A stretch of 64,000 nucleotides of DNA from JASLDZ01 sp038226305 (GTDB lineage: Bacteria > Pseudomonadota > Alphaproteobacteria > Caulobacterales > Caulobacteraceae), in the NCBI GenBank assembly GCA_038226305.1, contig JBBRQN010000011.1, positions 31,870-95,869 on the forward strand, read 5' to 3'. How positions within the stretch are numbered: position 1 is the first letter of the stretch; each line of letters opens with the position of its first letter. The position numbers and the translations under genes are program-made. The notes under the pieces are model-generated. The model had not been told where the DNA came from. It was given only the letters and a program-made list of their open reading frames with translations, and did not search any database. Positions 42,785 through 51,369 of the stretch are shown one piece after another.

Positions 42785-43510
42785 TCAGCCCGCGTAGAAC
42801 TGCCCGCCGTTCACGGTGATGGTGGCGCCGGTGATGAAGGCGGCATCCTCGCGAGCCAGGAACGCGACGCAGGCTGCGATCTCGTGGGTCTTGCCGAGGC
42901 GGCCCACGGGGATGGTGCCGATGATGCCCTGCAGAACCTTCTCAGGCACGCCCGCCATCATGTCGGTGTCGATATATCCGGGCGCCACGGCGTTGACTGT
43001 GATGCCCTTGGCGGCGGTCTCCTGGGCGAGCGCCTTGGTGAAGCCGATCACGCCAGCCTTGGCGGCTGAGTAGTTGGTCTGCCCCATCTGGCCCTTCTGG
43101 CCGTTGATGGAGCTGATGTTGATGATGCGGCCATAGCCCCGCTCGCGCATGCCTTCGATCACGTTGCGGCTCATGTTGAACAAGGAGGCGAGGTTGACGA
43201 AGATCACCTCGTTCCACTGCTCGGGCGTCATCTTGTGGAGCATGGCGTCGCGGGTGATGCCGGCGTTGTTTACGAGGACGTCGATGGGGCCGACCTTGTC
43301 CTCGACCTCCTTGATGGCGCGGGCGGCGTCGGCGAATTCGCCCACGTTGCCCTTGACGATGGTAACGCCCAGTTCTTCGGCGCAGGCCTGGGCGGCGGTT
43401 TCATTGCCGGAATAGCCCGCAGCCACCGTGAAGCCGTCTGCCTTGAGCCGCTCGACGATGCCCCGGCCGATGCCCCGCGTTCCGCCCGTCACCAGTGCCA
43501 CCTTGGCCAT
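42785..43510 (-). CDS. phaB: Acetoacetyl-CoA reductase (PhaB)
   Basis: About 241 residues; I place the start at MAKVALVTGGTRGIG, with AGGGGA upstream. It is an SDR with the catalytic tetrad visible: TGGTRGIG, NNAG, the serine in INISSINGQKGQMG and YSAAK. The motif GQKGQMGQTNY, with Ser and Tyr spaced as in PhaB, distinguishes it from FabG. It reduces acetoacetyl-CoA to (R)-3-hydroxybutyryl-CoA for polyhydroxybutyrate. Its companion phaA lies upstream on the same strand, 132 bases away. Confidence 0.93.
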   Translation of the reverse strand: MAKVALVTGGTRGIGRGIVERLKADGFTVAAGYSGNETAAQACAEELGVTIVKGNVGEFADAARAIKEVEDKVGPIDVLVNNAGITRDAMLHKMTPEQWNEVIFVNLASLFNMSRNVIEGMRERGYGRIINISSINGQKGQMGQTNYSAAKAGVIGFTKALAQETAAKGITVNAVAPGYIDTDMMAGVPEKVLQGIIGTIPVGRLGKTHEIAACVAFLAREDAAFITGATITVNGGQFYAG

Positions 43511-43604
43511 GAATTCGTTCCCCTGCACGGCCTGTCAGTCGGCCCTGCACGATCCCTAGCGAGTGCTGCAGCGCACCCGCAAGGGCTTGGCTTGACTAGA
43601 TTTT

Positions 43605-43625
43605 GGCGTGGCGGCCCGCCACGCC
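43605..43625 (-). other. Hairpin in the phaA-phaB gap
   Basis: The sequence GGCGTGGC-GGCCC-GCCACGCC forms an eight-base-pair stem with a five-base loop in the 132-bp gap between phaA and phaB. It has no U run on the phaA-phaB strand, so it is not a clear terminator. It could affect the relative amounts of the two messages or stabilise a processed end. Confidence 0.4.
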
Positions 43626-43642
43626 CGCCGGAAAGGCTGCCG

Positions 43643-44818
43643 TCAGTCGCGCTCGACGCAGAGCGCCACGCCCATGCCGCCGCCGACGCAGAGGGTGGCG
43701 AGGCCCTTCTTCGCGTCACGCTTCTGCATCTCGTAGAGCAGCGTCGTGAGGATGCGGGCACCCGAAGCGCCGATGGGGTGGCCGATGGCGATGGCGCCGC
43801 CGTTCACGTTCACCTTGGCGGTATCGAGGCCGAGCTCCTTGACCACGCAGAGCGATTGGGCGGCGAAGGCCTCGTTGGATTCGATCAGGTCGAGGTCTGA
43901 AACCTGCCAGCCCGCTTTCTCAAGCGCTTTGCGGCTGGCGGGGATGGGGCCGGTTCCCATGATCTCAGGCTCCACGCCCGCGTTCGCCCAGCTCTTGATG
44001 CGGGCCAAGGGCGTGATGCCCCGGCGCTTGGCTTCGTCGGCGGTCATGAGCACCAGCGCGGCGGCGCCGTCGTTGAGGCCGGAGGCATTGGCGGCGGTTA
44101 CAGAACCGTCCTTCTGGAAGGCGGGCTTCAGGCCGGACATGGTCTCGTAGGTGGCGCCAGCGCGGATGTATTCGTCGTCGGCCATCACCGTGTCGCCCTT
44201 GCGGCCCTTGATGGTGACCGGCGCAATCTCGTCCTTGAAGCGGCCGGAGCCGCGGGCGGCCTCGGCGCGATTCTGGCTCTCGACGGCGAAGCGATCCTGA
44301 CTCTCCCGCCCAATTTGCCAACGTTCGGCGATGTTCTCGGCGGTCTGACCCATGTGGTAGCCGTGGAAAGCGTCCCACAGGCCGTCCTTGATCATGGTGT
44401 CGACGAAAGCCATGTCGCCCATCTTCTTGCCGTCGCGCAGGTGAGCGGCGTGGGGGCTCTGGCTCATGCTCTCCTGGCCGCCGGCCACCACGATCTTGGC
44501 ATCGCCCTGGGCGATCTGCTGGTAGCCGAGCGCCACGGCCCGCAGGCCCGAGCCGCATAGCTGATTGAGGCTCCACGCGGGCGACTCGGCCGGTATGCCC
44601 GCTTTCATGGAGGCCTGACGGGCCGGGCCCTGCCCTGCCCCCGCCTGCAGCACCTGCCCCAGGATCACCTCGTCCACGTCCTTCGAATCCACGCCCGCGC
44701 GCTCCAGGGCGGCTTTGATGGCGATGGCGCCGAGCTCGTGCGCCGGCAGGCTTGCGAGACCGCCGTTGAACGAACCGACCGGCGTGCGGGCGGCAGAGGC
44801 GATGACGATGTCGGTCAT
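43643..44818 (-). CDS. phaA: Acetyl-CoA acetyltransferase (PhaA)
   Basis: A 391-residue biosynthetic thiolase condensing two acetyl-CoA. The nucleophilic cysteine is in LNQLCGSGLRAVALGYQQI, and the catalytic histidine/cysteine pair is in AIGHPIGASGARILTTL and CVGGGMGVALCVERD. AARTPVGSFNGGLASL is the usual N terminus. It heads the phaA-phaB pair and diverges from phaR with 143 bases between starts, the standard arrangement in alphaproteobacteria. The PHB synthase gene is not in the window. Confidence 0.97.
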   Translation of the reverse strand: MTDIVIASAARTPVGSFNGGLASLPAHELGAIAIKAALERAGVDSKDVDEVILGQVLQAGAGQGPARQASMKAGIPAESPAWSLNQLCGSGLRAVALGYQQIAQGDAKIVVAGGQESMSQSPHAAHLRDGKKMGDMAFVDTMIKDGLWDAFHGYHMGQTAENIAERWQIGRESQDRFAVESQNRAEAARGSGRFKDEIAPVTIKGRKGDTVMADDEYIRAGATYETMSGLKPAFQKDGSVTAANASGLNDGAAALVLMTADEAKRRGITPLARIKSWANAGVEPEIMGTGPIPASRKALEKAGWQVSDLDLIESNEAFAAQSLCVVKELGLDTAKVNVNGGAIAIGHPIGASGARILTTLLYEMQKRDAKKGLATLCVGGGMGVALCVERD

Positions 44819-44961
44819 GAAGGCGTTTCCCGTTGTGGCCGTGTTCTTAGGCGACAGTCTTGCCTCACGGGCGGCGCGTCGTCACCCCCGGCTGGCGCGA
44901 CGGCGCAAACCCCGCGATAGTGCGCCGCAACACGGATGTCTTTGGAACAAGCGGGACGACG

Positions 44962-45591
44962 ATGGCCGACAGTGCAGGTGTTCCGCCCAAGGCCTCCGTC
45001 GGCGCGGGAAACGACAAGCCAGACCGCGTCGTCATCAAGAAATACGCGAACCGCAGGCTCTACAACACGGGGGCCTCGGCCTACGTCACCCTCGACCATC
45101 TGGCGGAACTGGTGCGCAAGGGCACCGACTTCGTGGTCTATGACGCCAAGTCCGGCGACGACATCACCCGCCAGGTGCTGACGCAGATCATCTTCGACGA
45201 GGAGACCCGGGGGCAGAACCTCCTGCCGATCCAGTTCCTGCGACAGCTGATCAAGATGTATGGCGACCAGATGCAGGCGATCATGGCCCCTGCCTATCTC
45301 GAAGCGAGCCTCGATGCCTTCGCCCGCCAGCAGGAGGCGTTCCGCGAAAAGTTCACCACACTCGCCGCCGCCCCCACCCTGCCCGGCGGCAAGAACCCCT
45401 TCGAGGAGCAGGTGCGGGCCAACATGGCGCTGTTCGACCACGCCCTGAAGCTGTTCAACCCCTACGCCGCCGTGGTTCCGGGCGGGACCGCCAAGCCCGC
45501 CTCCCCCCGCCCCGCCGCCGACGAGATCGGCGAGATGAAGCAGCGCATGGCCGAGATGCAGCGCCAGATCGAGCAGCTCGCCAAGGGCTGA
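44962..45591 (+). CDS. phaR: Polyhydroxyalkanoate synthesis repressor PhaR
   Basis: About 209 residues; the start at 44962 gives MADSAGVPPKAS. The conserved DNA-binding region is VVIKKYANRRLYNTGASAYVTLDHLAELVRKG, followed by FVVYDAKSGDDITRQVLTQIIFDEE, both diagnostic of PhaR. The C-terminal part has a PHB accumulation regulatory-like helix and ends in a coiled coil (EIGEMKQRMAEMQRQIEQLAKG). PhaR senses PHB granules and represses phasin and itself. It lies opposite phaA, so the shared gap probably holds its operator. Confidence 0.95.
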   Translation: MADSAGVPPKASVGAGNDKPDRVVIKKYANRRLYNTGASAYVTLDHLAELVRKGTDFVVYDAKSGDDITRQVLTQIIFDEETRGQNLLPIQFLRQLIKMYGDQMQAIMAPAYLEASLDAFARQQEAFREKFTTLAAAPTLPGGKNPFEEQVRANMALFDHALKLFNPYAAVVPGGTAKPASPRPAADEIGEMKQRMAEMQRQIEQLAKG

Positions 45592-45618
45592 TCCCGTCCT
45601 GGCCCGGGGCTTGCAGCC

Positions 45619-45873
45619 TTGAGCCGCATGACCTCGCGCCCCCTTCGCAACAGCACGCTTCCGGCCCTGATCGTCGGCGAACGTTCGCGCGACACCTCGG
45701 CGAGGGCGGGGGCGTTCGACGCCCAGCTTCTGGGCCAGCCGGGCCAGCGCCGGGGCCTCAGGGGCGGTGCGCCCGTGATCGCCTCGGCCAGGGGTGCCTA
45801 TCTCTCGGCCGAATTCGCCGGTGCCGCCGACCGCCGCCCCGCGCCGGGCCTCGTCAGGATCGCCTGCATCTGA
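45619..45873 (+). CDS. Small conserved-looking hypothetical protein after phaR
   Basis: 84 residues from a TTG start (or 81 from the ATG at 45628), 27 bases after phaR on the same strand. The sequence includes FDAQLLGQPGQRRGLRGGAPVIASARGAYLSAEF, an acidic and basic stretch that looks like a real small soluble protein. I recall similar short proteins beside phaR in other Caulobacterales but cannot verify this. No function can be proposed. Confidence 0.5.
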   Translation: MSRMTSRPLRNSTLPALIVGERSRDTSARAGAFDAQLLGQPGQRRGLRGGAPVIASARGAYLSAEFAGAADRRPAPGLVRIACI

Positions 45874-46034
45874 ACGATCGCAAGGCCGCGGGCCTCTGGC
45901 TCGGGTCTTGCAGGCAGACGGGCGTAACCTGCCGGAGACGCCAGCCTTTGCCCCGCCTCACCCGCTTCTCGCGCCTGTTCGACTTCCTCGTGGTTACGGT
46001 GCTGTTCACCGTCCTCAGCTGATGGCGCTTCCCG

Positions 46035-46454
46035 TCAGGCGATGATGTCCACGTCTCGCTTGGCCGAGACGATGGTGACGATGAAGCCCGCCAGCACGTC
46101 CAGGATCACCATCATGGTGAGCAGGAAGAACGACGACACGCCAAAGCCTGGCAGGAGCAGGAACTCCACGAGGCAGGCCACGAACAGGATCATCGACAGG
46201 GAATGGTTGATGATGGCCGTGCGCCGGTTGGTGGTCGACTTCAGAAGCTCGATGAACAGCACCACGAGCGAGATGAAGATGATCAGATCGCCAAGGCTGA
46301 CGCTCCACTTCGCGCCCGACGCCATCGGGATGACGAACAGAACCTGAGCCATCGTCTCGCTGGCAGCCAGTGTGTGCAGCCCGCCCGGGGCCGTGAACAG
46401 CGCCAGATTGTAGAGCAGCACGGGCAGAGCCAGCAGCGGAAACGAAGCGAACAT
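46035..46454 (-). CDS. Small four-span membrane protein, function unknown
   Basis: A 139-residue hydrophobic protein with four predicted membrane spans (LLALPVLLYNLALF, SLGDLIIFISLVVLFIELL, HSLSMILFVACLVEFLLLPGF and a last span ending in VTIVSAKRDVDIIA). A polar loop with STTNRRTAIINHS precedes the third span. The pattern is conserved-looking but I do not recognise a named family. A strong terminator lies upstream, so it has its own transcription unit. Confidence 0.7.
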   Translation of the reverse strand: MFASFPLLALPVLLYNLALFTAPGGLHTLAASETMAQVLFVIPMASGAKWSVSLGDLIIFISLVVLFIELLKSTTNRRTAIINHSLSMILFVACLVEFLLLPGFGVSSFFLLTMMVILDVLAGFIVTIVSAKRDVDIIA

Positions 46455-46567
46455 CGGTCAAAGCCCCCAAGCTTGAGGGGGGGAGCGTCGCGCAAAGCGC
46501 AGCCCGTGGCAACGCTGCGCCCTTGCACGGCGAGCCCGAGCCGATCCAACCCCCCAGCGCGGCACAG

Positions 46568-46600
46568 AAAAAAGCCGCCGGGCACGAGGCGCCGGCGGCT
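46568..46600 (-). terminator. Rho-independent terminator
   Basis: On the minus strand, AGCCGCCGG, a ten-base loop and CCGGCGGCT form a perfect nine-base-pair stem followed by six U. It lies 132 bases after the stop of the SGNH-RidA gene and 114 bases before the start of the small membrane-protein gene, so it ends the first and separates it from the second. It could instead act as an attenuator in the leader of the membrane-protein gene. Confidence 0.85.
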
Positions 46601-46731
46601 GGAAGTTTATAGGGAGGAAACGCCCAGGAAGGGCATGCCGCGCCGAGGCGCGACACCGAACCATTATGCCGCAGCGCAGCGCAGCGCAAGCCAAAATGCT
46701 GCACGTGCGAACAGAAAATCTGCGGGCGGGA

Positions 46732-48063
46732 TCAGGATTGCGGCCGGTGCGCCCAGCACTCCACCTCCACCTGCGCCCCCATCGCCAGGCCGCTCGCCCC
46801 CAGAGCACTGCGCGTCGGCAGGCGGTCGGGGCGGAAATAGGTCACGTAGACGGTGTTGAAGTCGGCCCACTGGCGCATGTCGGCGAGCATGACGGTGCAT
46901 TTAAACACGCTGTCCATGCTCATGCCCTGACCTTCGAGCACACTCCGGATGTTCTCCATCGCCTGCCTCGCCTGCGCCGGCATGCCCTCCGGCAGGACGC
47001 CCCTGGCATCGACGCCGATCTGGCCCGAGAGATAGAGCACCTCGCCCACCTGCACCGCGGCACTGAACGGCGCCCCTTTGGCGGCTGGGATGAACACCGG
47101 ACCGTCGGGGCGAACCCGCCCGGGCAGCACAGCCTCGACGGCGTCGGCCAAGCGATCCATCCCCGCCTGATTGGGGTGGAAAGGCACGCCGACGGGCCAG
47201 GTTGCGCCCTGCGTCGCCTTATAGCCGGCGATCCAGGGGTCGGCGGCGCAGGCGTCATGCCCCCGCGCCACGTCCTGGGACCGCACAAAGAGGGTGCCCG
47301 TTTCCTTCGCCGCCTGTTCGAACACCACCGCCATGCGATCCGCGACACCGCGCAGGCGGGCAGCATCCTCAGCTTTCAGGGGTACGAGTTCGCCGCATCC
47401 GGCCCGGCCTTCGGGCACCACCGGCAGGTAGCCCACCAGAACCACGGTCGCCTGCGGAGCGCGACGGCGAGTCTCGTCAAGAACCCGGTGCATGGCGGCC
47501 GGCAGGGCGGCGAAGTCTTGTGCGACCTGCGCATCCGACCGGACGGCGCAGGTTCCCCCCGCATCCCTGCACGAATAGCCCATCAGGTTGGCTACATAGC
47601 CTACGTCGTTGCCGCCGATGGTGATCGTCACCAGCCGGGTATCGGCGGTCACCGCCTCGATCTGCGGCGCAAACCCTGCCTGCGACCGGGTGAGGATATC
47701 TTCCGTGGTGGCGCCCGAACAGGCTACGTCCACCACCTGCAGCCCCCGGCGGGCGGCGATCTGGCGGGCATAGTTCGACATCGACCGGGCGCACGCTCCG
47801 CTCGCCGCGTCCCGCACCCCTACCCCCGGCCCGGCGGCGTAGGAACTGCCCATCGATACATAGCGCCCGCCCCCGGAAGGCGCGGCGACGGCAGGCCCTC
47901 CGCCTAGGGTCAACAAGCTCGCGAGGCCGATGCAGAACCCCGCCGCGTGGTCTCGTCGCGTGTCCGCTTTCGAAAAATGCCGGACATCAGGACATTGCCC
48001 CGAACCGCTCCCTTTTTTCCTGCGCGGCATAATGAAACGTGGCGGTGCGGAGGAAGGCGGCAT
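46732..48063 (-). CDS. Exported SGNH hydrolase fused to a RidA domain
   Basis: Up to 443 residues in one open frame; the start is uncertain (a later start near the signal peptide is possible). A signal-like hydrophobic stretch (GFCIGLASLLTLGGGPAVAA) precedes an SGNH hydrolase domain at about 70-310 with SMGSSYAAGPG (nucleophile loop), CSGATTEDIL, TIGGND and FHPNQAGMD (catalytic histidine). Residues about 321-443 are a full RidA/YjgF domain: FSAAVQVGEVLYLSGQIG, MENIRSVLEGQG and PTRSALGASGLAMGAQVEVE, which keeps the catalytic-type arginine and the glutamate. The combination is unusual: RidA proteins are normally cytoplasmic and single-domain. It diverges from the TonB receptor gene. Confidence 0.8.
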   Translation of the reverse strand: MPPSSAPPRFIMPRRKKGSGSGQCPDVRHFSKADTRRDHAAGFCIGLASLLTLGGGPAVAAPSGGGRYVSMGSSYAAGPGVGVRDAASGACARSMSNYARQIAARRGLQVVDVACSGATTEDILTRSQAGFAPQIEAVTADTRLVTITIGGNDVGYVANLMGYSCRDAGGTCAVRSDAQVAQDFAALPAAMHRVLDETRRRAPQATVVLVGYLPVVPEGRAGCGELVPLKAEDAARLRGVADRMAVVFEQAAKETGTLFVRSQDVARGHDACAADPWIAGYKATQGATWPVGVPFHPNQAGMDRLADAVEAVLPGRVRPDGPVFIPAAKGAPFSAAVQVGEVLYLSGQIGVDARGVLPEGMPAQARQAMENIRSVLEGQGMSMDSVFKCTVMLADMRQWADFNTVYVTYFRPDRLPTRSALGASGLAMGAQVEVECWAHRPQS

Positions 48064-48206
48064 GGGCAGAGGCTACGCCCCCCGCATAGGCATGGGGAAA
48101 GATTTCTCTGCACACTGGCTTCACGGCGTTGACGCCGAAGCTTCACGCCATTGTCGCGACAGGATGTTCAAGGGCCGTCCCAACGAATTTCGTCGGGGCA
48201 AGATCA

Positions 48207-50636
48207 ATGAACAAGTGGCGACTGTACGGCGCGGCGAGCGTCGGCGTCTTGGCGCTCGTCTGCGCGCAGGGCGCGCGGGCAAGCGAGGTCGCTGTGCCCA
48301 CGACGCCCCCCGCCGCCGCCACGGAGGTGGATGCGGTCATCGTGACGACGCCCAAGGGGCAGGCGGCCAACGTGGCACCGGTGGCCTCCTCCCTCAAAGC
48401 CACCGAGCCGCAGGCTGTGATCACCCGCCGATTCATCGAGGAATCTGCCCCACGCATCGGCGACTACACCACGACGGCAGTGCTGGCGCCCTCGCTCTCC
48501 ACCACCTCCAACCCCAACGGGCCGGGCTCGACCGATGGCTCCAAGCTGACCCTGCGCGGGTTCCAGGACGGGGAGTACAACACGACCTACGACGGGATCG
48601 CCTGGGGCGACACCAACGGGCCCAGCCACCACGCCAACTCGTTCTTTCCGTCCTCGACCATAGGCGGGATCGTGGTCGACCGCGGTCCAGGCGATGCCAC
48701 GGCCCTGGGCCAGGCGAACTTCGGCGGCTCGTTGAACCTCTACTCCCTGCCGTTCGAGGACCACGCCCGGTTCATCCAGACGGGCACCCTCGGCAGTTTC
48801 AACCAGTGGCAGTCGGTGACCACCCTCGCCAGCGGCCCCATCGCCCAGCTCCACGACGCGAACGTGGTGGTGAACTTCATGGAGTACGGGACCGGCGGCT
48901 ACCTGTCGCACTCGTCCAGCGAAGGGCAGAACCAGTTCATCAAGGTGACCGTGCCAGTCACGTCGACATTCCGACTGACCGGCCTCTACACCCACAACTA
49001 CGATCAGTATTATCAGGGCGACGCCAGCAGCGCCGCGACCGTGGGACAGACCGAACTCTACGGGAAACGCTTCGCCCTGAGCGACAACCCAGGTCTGCAG
49101 ACCTATTACAAATACAACGCCACCAAGAAGAAGACCGATTTCGAATATCTGAAGGCCGACTGGGACGTGGGCCACGGGCTGAACCTGCACGACACCGTCT
49201 ACAGCTACGCCTACAACAACCGCACCCTGTCAGGTAACAACAACGGTGCCGACATCAGCCTGGGTGCCACGGCACTGGCGGCGGCCAACAAGGTGACCCT
49301 GTCGCCCACCGGGGCCTATCCGGCCGCGGGCAAGGCCTACACCACTGGGATCGTGAACGGTCTGCCGGGCTACCTCAAGCGCAACCAGTATCGCGTGGCC
49401 GGCAACATCTTCCAGGGTGATCTGGCCACGGCCATCGGCACGCTGACGGCCGGCGTGATGTACGAGGCGGCCAACACCCAGCGCTCGCGCTTCGACATCG
49501 ACCTTCTGACCCGCCTGCCGGATTATCGCGAGAAGGCGGCTGTCTATCCCGGACCCTCCGGCTGCTCCACCGCAGGGTTTACGACGATCTCCGCCCCTGG
49601 AAAGACCAACAACGGTGCCTGCCAGGAACCGCTGAACGTTGCCTACAACGAATACTCAGGCTGGCGACAGTATCAGATTTTCGGCCAATTCGAGTGGCAC
49701 CCCACTCCGGATCTCACGATCACGCCCGGCGTGAAATACGTGAACTTCAACCTGTTCATCAATGCCCCGACCCTGGCGATCAAGGGCTCGCTGCAGCCCT
49801 CGTACCAAGACTTCACCTATACGAAGACGCTGCCCTTCCTGACCGCCAACTACCGTATCCAGCCCAACTGGTCGGCCTATGCGCAATATGCGCAAGGGTT
49901 CCTCGTGCCCAACGTCAGTGCGCTCTACGTGCTGCTCCCGTCGCTGAAGCCGGTGGTGCCGCAGGAGTCCACAAACTACCAGGTCGGCACGGTCTATGCA
50001 GCCAGCAAGTTCACCTTGGACGCAGACCTTTATTACATCGACTTCAAGAACAAGATAAACACACTGATCGATGCAGCGACGGGAGAGACCTACGAGAGCA
50101 ACCTCGGCGGTGCGATCTACAAGGGTATCGAGGTGCAGGGCACGTACCTGCTGCCCTACGGCCTCAGTGTCTTTGCCAACGGCTCCCTGAATGACGCACG
50201 TGGCAACGGCGACCCAACCAACCCCGGCTACAACGGCCACCAGCTGGCCAAGGCTCCGTTCTGGACCGCAGCCACCGGCCTTCGCTACCAGAAGAACGGC
50301 GTGTTTACGGCTGACGACGGGATCGTCGCCACGCTCAACACCAAGTTCATCGGCCAGCAGTATTCCACGACGGTCAGCGGCACGACCAATCCGACCGGTC
50401 TCATCCCGTCGTGGTCCGAGACCAACCTCTCGGGCACCTATCGTTTGGGGAATTACGCGCTCGAAGCGCAGGTGCTGAACCTTTTCGACGGCGGCGACGT
50501 AACCGCATTCAAGGGCAATGCGCTGATCCCCGGCACGAACCGGCCTGCCCTGACCGTGGCTCAGGGTGGCGGGGCTAACACGCCCGTCTACCAGGCAGGC
50601 CGCAGCGTTCAGGTGACGCTGCGGGCGGCGTTCTGA
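48207..50636 (+). CDS. TonB-dependent receptor
   Basis: About 809 residues from MNKWRLYGAAS, with a signal peptide ending LVCAQGARASE. The plug domain includes VITRRFIEESAPRIGDYT, LTLRGFQDGEYNTTYDGI and DRGPGDATALGQANFGGSLNL, and the rest is a 22-strand-type barrel (repeated aromatic strands such as LFGQFEWHPTPDL-type segments) ending in ...SVQVTLRAAF with the terminal phenylalanine needed for BamA insertion. The acid phosphatase gene starts one base after its stop, which suggests the substrate is a phosphate ester. Base composition is lower in GC than the flanks, as usual for such receptors. Confidence 0.92.
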   Translation: MNKWRLYGAASVGVLALVCAQGARASEVAVPTTPPAAATEVDAVIVTTPKGQAANVAPVASSLKATEPQAVITRRFIEESAPRIGDYTTTAVLAPSLSTTSNPNGPGSTDGSKLTLRGFQDGEYNTTYDGIAWGDTNGPSHHANSFFPSSTIGGIVVDRGPGDATALGQANFGGSLNLYSLPFEDHARFIQTGTLGSFNQWQSVTTLASGPIAQLHDANVVVNFMEYGTGGYLSHSSSEGQNQFIKVTVPVTSTFRLTGLYTHNYDQYYQGDASSAATVGQTELYGKRFALSDNPGLQTYYKYNATKKKTDFEYLKADWDVGHGLNLHDTVYSYAYNNRTLSGNNNGADISLGATALAAANKVTLSPTGAYPAAGKAYTTGIVNGLPGYLKRNQYRVAGNIFQGDLATAIGTLTAGVMYEAANTQRSRFDIDLLTRLPDYREKAAVYPGPSGCSTAGFTTISAPGKTNNGACQEPLNVAYNEYSGWRQYQIFGQFEWHPTPDLTITPGVKYVNFNLFINAPTLAIKGSLQPSYQDFTYTKTLPFLTANYRIQPNWSAYAQYAQGFLVPNVSALYVLLPSLKPVVPQESTNYQVGTVYAASKFTLDADLYYIDFKNKINTLIDAATGETYESNLGGAIYKGIEVQGTYLLPYGLSVFANGSLNDARGNGDPTNPGYNGHQLAKAPFWTAATGLRYQKNGVFTADDGIVATLNTKFIGQQYSTTVSGTTNPTGLIPSWSETNLSGTYRLGNYALEAQVLNLFDGGDVTAFKGNALIPGTNRPALTVAQGGGANTPVYQAGRSVQVTLRAAF

Positions 50637-50637
50637 C

Positions 50638-51366
50638 ATGCTGATCGCCATCGCCGTCGCCCTGTGGAGCGGTGCCGCCCAGCCCGCTCCTCCCGCGCCT
50701 GCGCTCGCCCCCAAGCCCAAGAAAGTTCTCCAGCTGCTGGAACCGCCGGAGGTGGACGCCGAACGGCTTCTGCCCCCGCCCCCGGCGGAAGATTCGGAGC
50801 GAGGCAAGGCGGAGCTGGAGGCGCTCAGGCGGATCGCGCTCTCCGTAACGCCCTCCCGAATGGAGCAGGCGCGCTGGGACGACGAGCATGAGGATCCGTC
50901 GATGTTGGCACCCGTGCTTGGGGCCGACTTCGACATGACCAGACTGGCTGCCACCCGAGCGCTTCTCGCCATCGTGCAGGCGGATGCCTCCTATTCTGCA
51001 ACGGCCGCCAAGAAGGTGTTCCAGCGCAAGCGCCCCTGGGCGGTGGATGGATCGATCAAAACCTGCGACCCGAACGACAAGCCGCTCACATCCTATCCCA
51101 GCGGGCACGCCACCCTGGGCTATTCGCTCAGCCTCACCATGGCGGCGGTGCTTCCGGGCAAAGCGCAGGCTCTCCTGGCCCGTGCCGACGACTACGCCTA
51201 CAGCCGCCAGGTCTGCGGCTCGCACTTCGCGAGCGATACCCAGGCGAGCCAGGCGCTGGCCACCGCGATGGTGACGGCGTTGATGGCCAGGCCAGAGTTT
51301 CAGGGGAAGCTCGCGGCGGCCCGTGCGGAGCTCATGGCAAAAGGCTGGACGGAGCCCGGTCGTTAG
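50638..51366 (+). CDS. Class A (PhoN-type) acid phosphatase, PAP2 superfamily
   Basis: A 242-residue exported enzyme with the three PAP2 motifs of class A bacterial acid phosphatases: KKVFQRKRPW, SYPSGHATLGYS and YSRQVCGSHFASDTQAS, the last carrying the phosphate-accepting histidine. The signal peptide is short (LIAIAVALWSGAAQPAP) and the sequence between it and the catalytic core is proline-rich. It starts one base after the TonB receptor stop, so it is translated from the same message and would dephosphorylate substrates in the periplasm. Confidence 0.93.
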   Translation: MLIAIAVALWSGAAQPAPPAPALAPKPKKVLQLLEPPEVDAERLLPPPPAEDSERGKAELEALRRIALSVTPSRMEQARWDDEHEDPSMLAPVLGADFDMTRLAATRALLAIVQADASYSATAAKKVFQRKRPWAVDGSIKTCDPNDKPLTSYPSGHATLGYSLSLTMAAVLPGKAQALLARADDYAYSRQVCGSHFASDTQASQALATAMVTALMARPEFQGKLAAARAELMAKGWTEPGR

Positions 51367-51369
51367 CCG

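Noticed and set aside
44819..44961. Search for a PhaR operator in the phaA-phaR gap
   Set aside because: An operator is expected from family knowledge, but I found no convincing CTGC-N-GCAG type site; a GTGCTGCAGCGCAC stretch near 43563 upstream of phaB is only weakly palindromic.
45948..46022. A tiny plus-strand frame encoding LPRLTRFSRLFDFLVVTVLFTVLS from a TTG
   Set aside because: It resembles a one-span micropeptide but has no ribosome-binding site or good start that I can defend; conservation would be needed.
46671..46688. GCAGC-type short repeats
   Set aside because: Simple low-complexity repetition in GC-rich DNA; no structure or function is evident.
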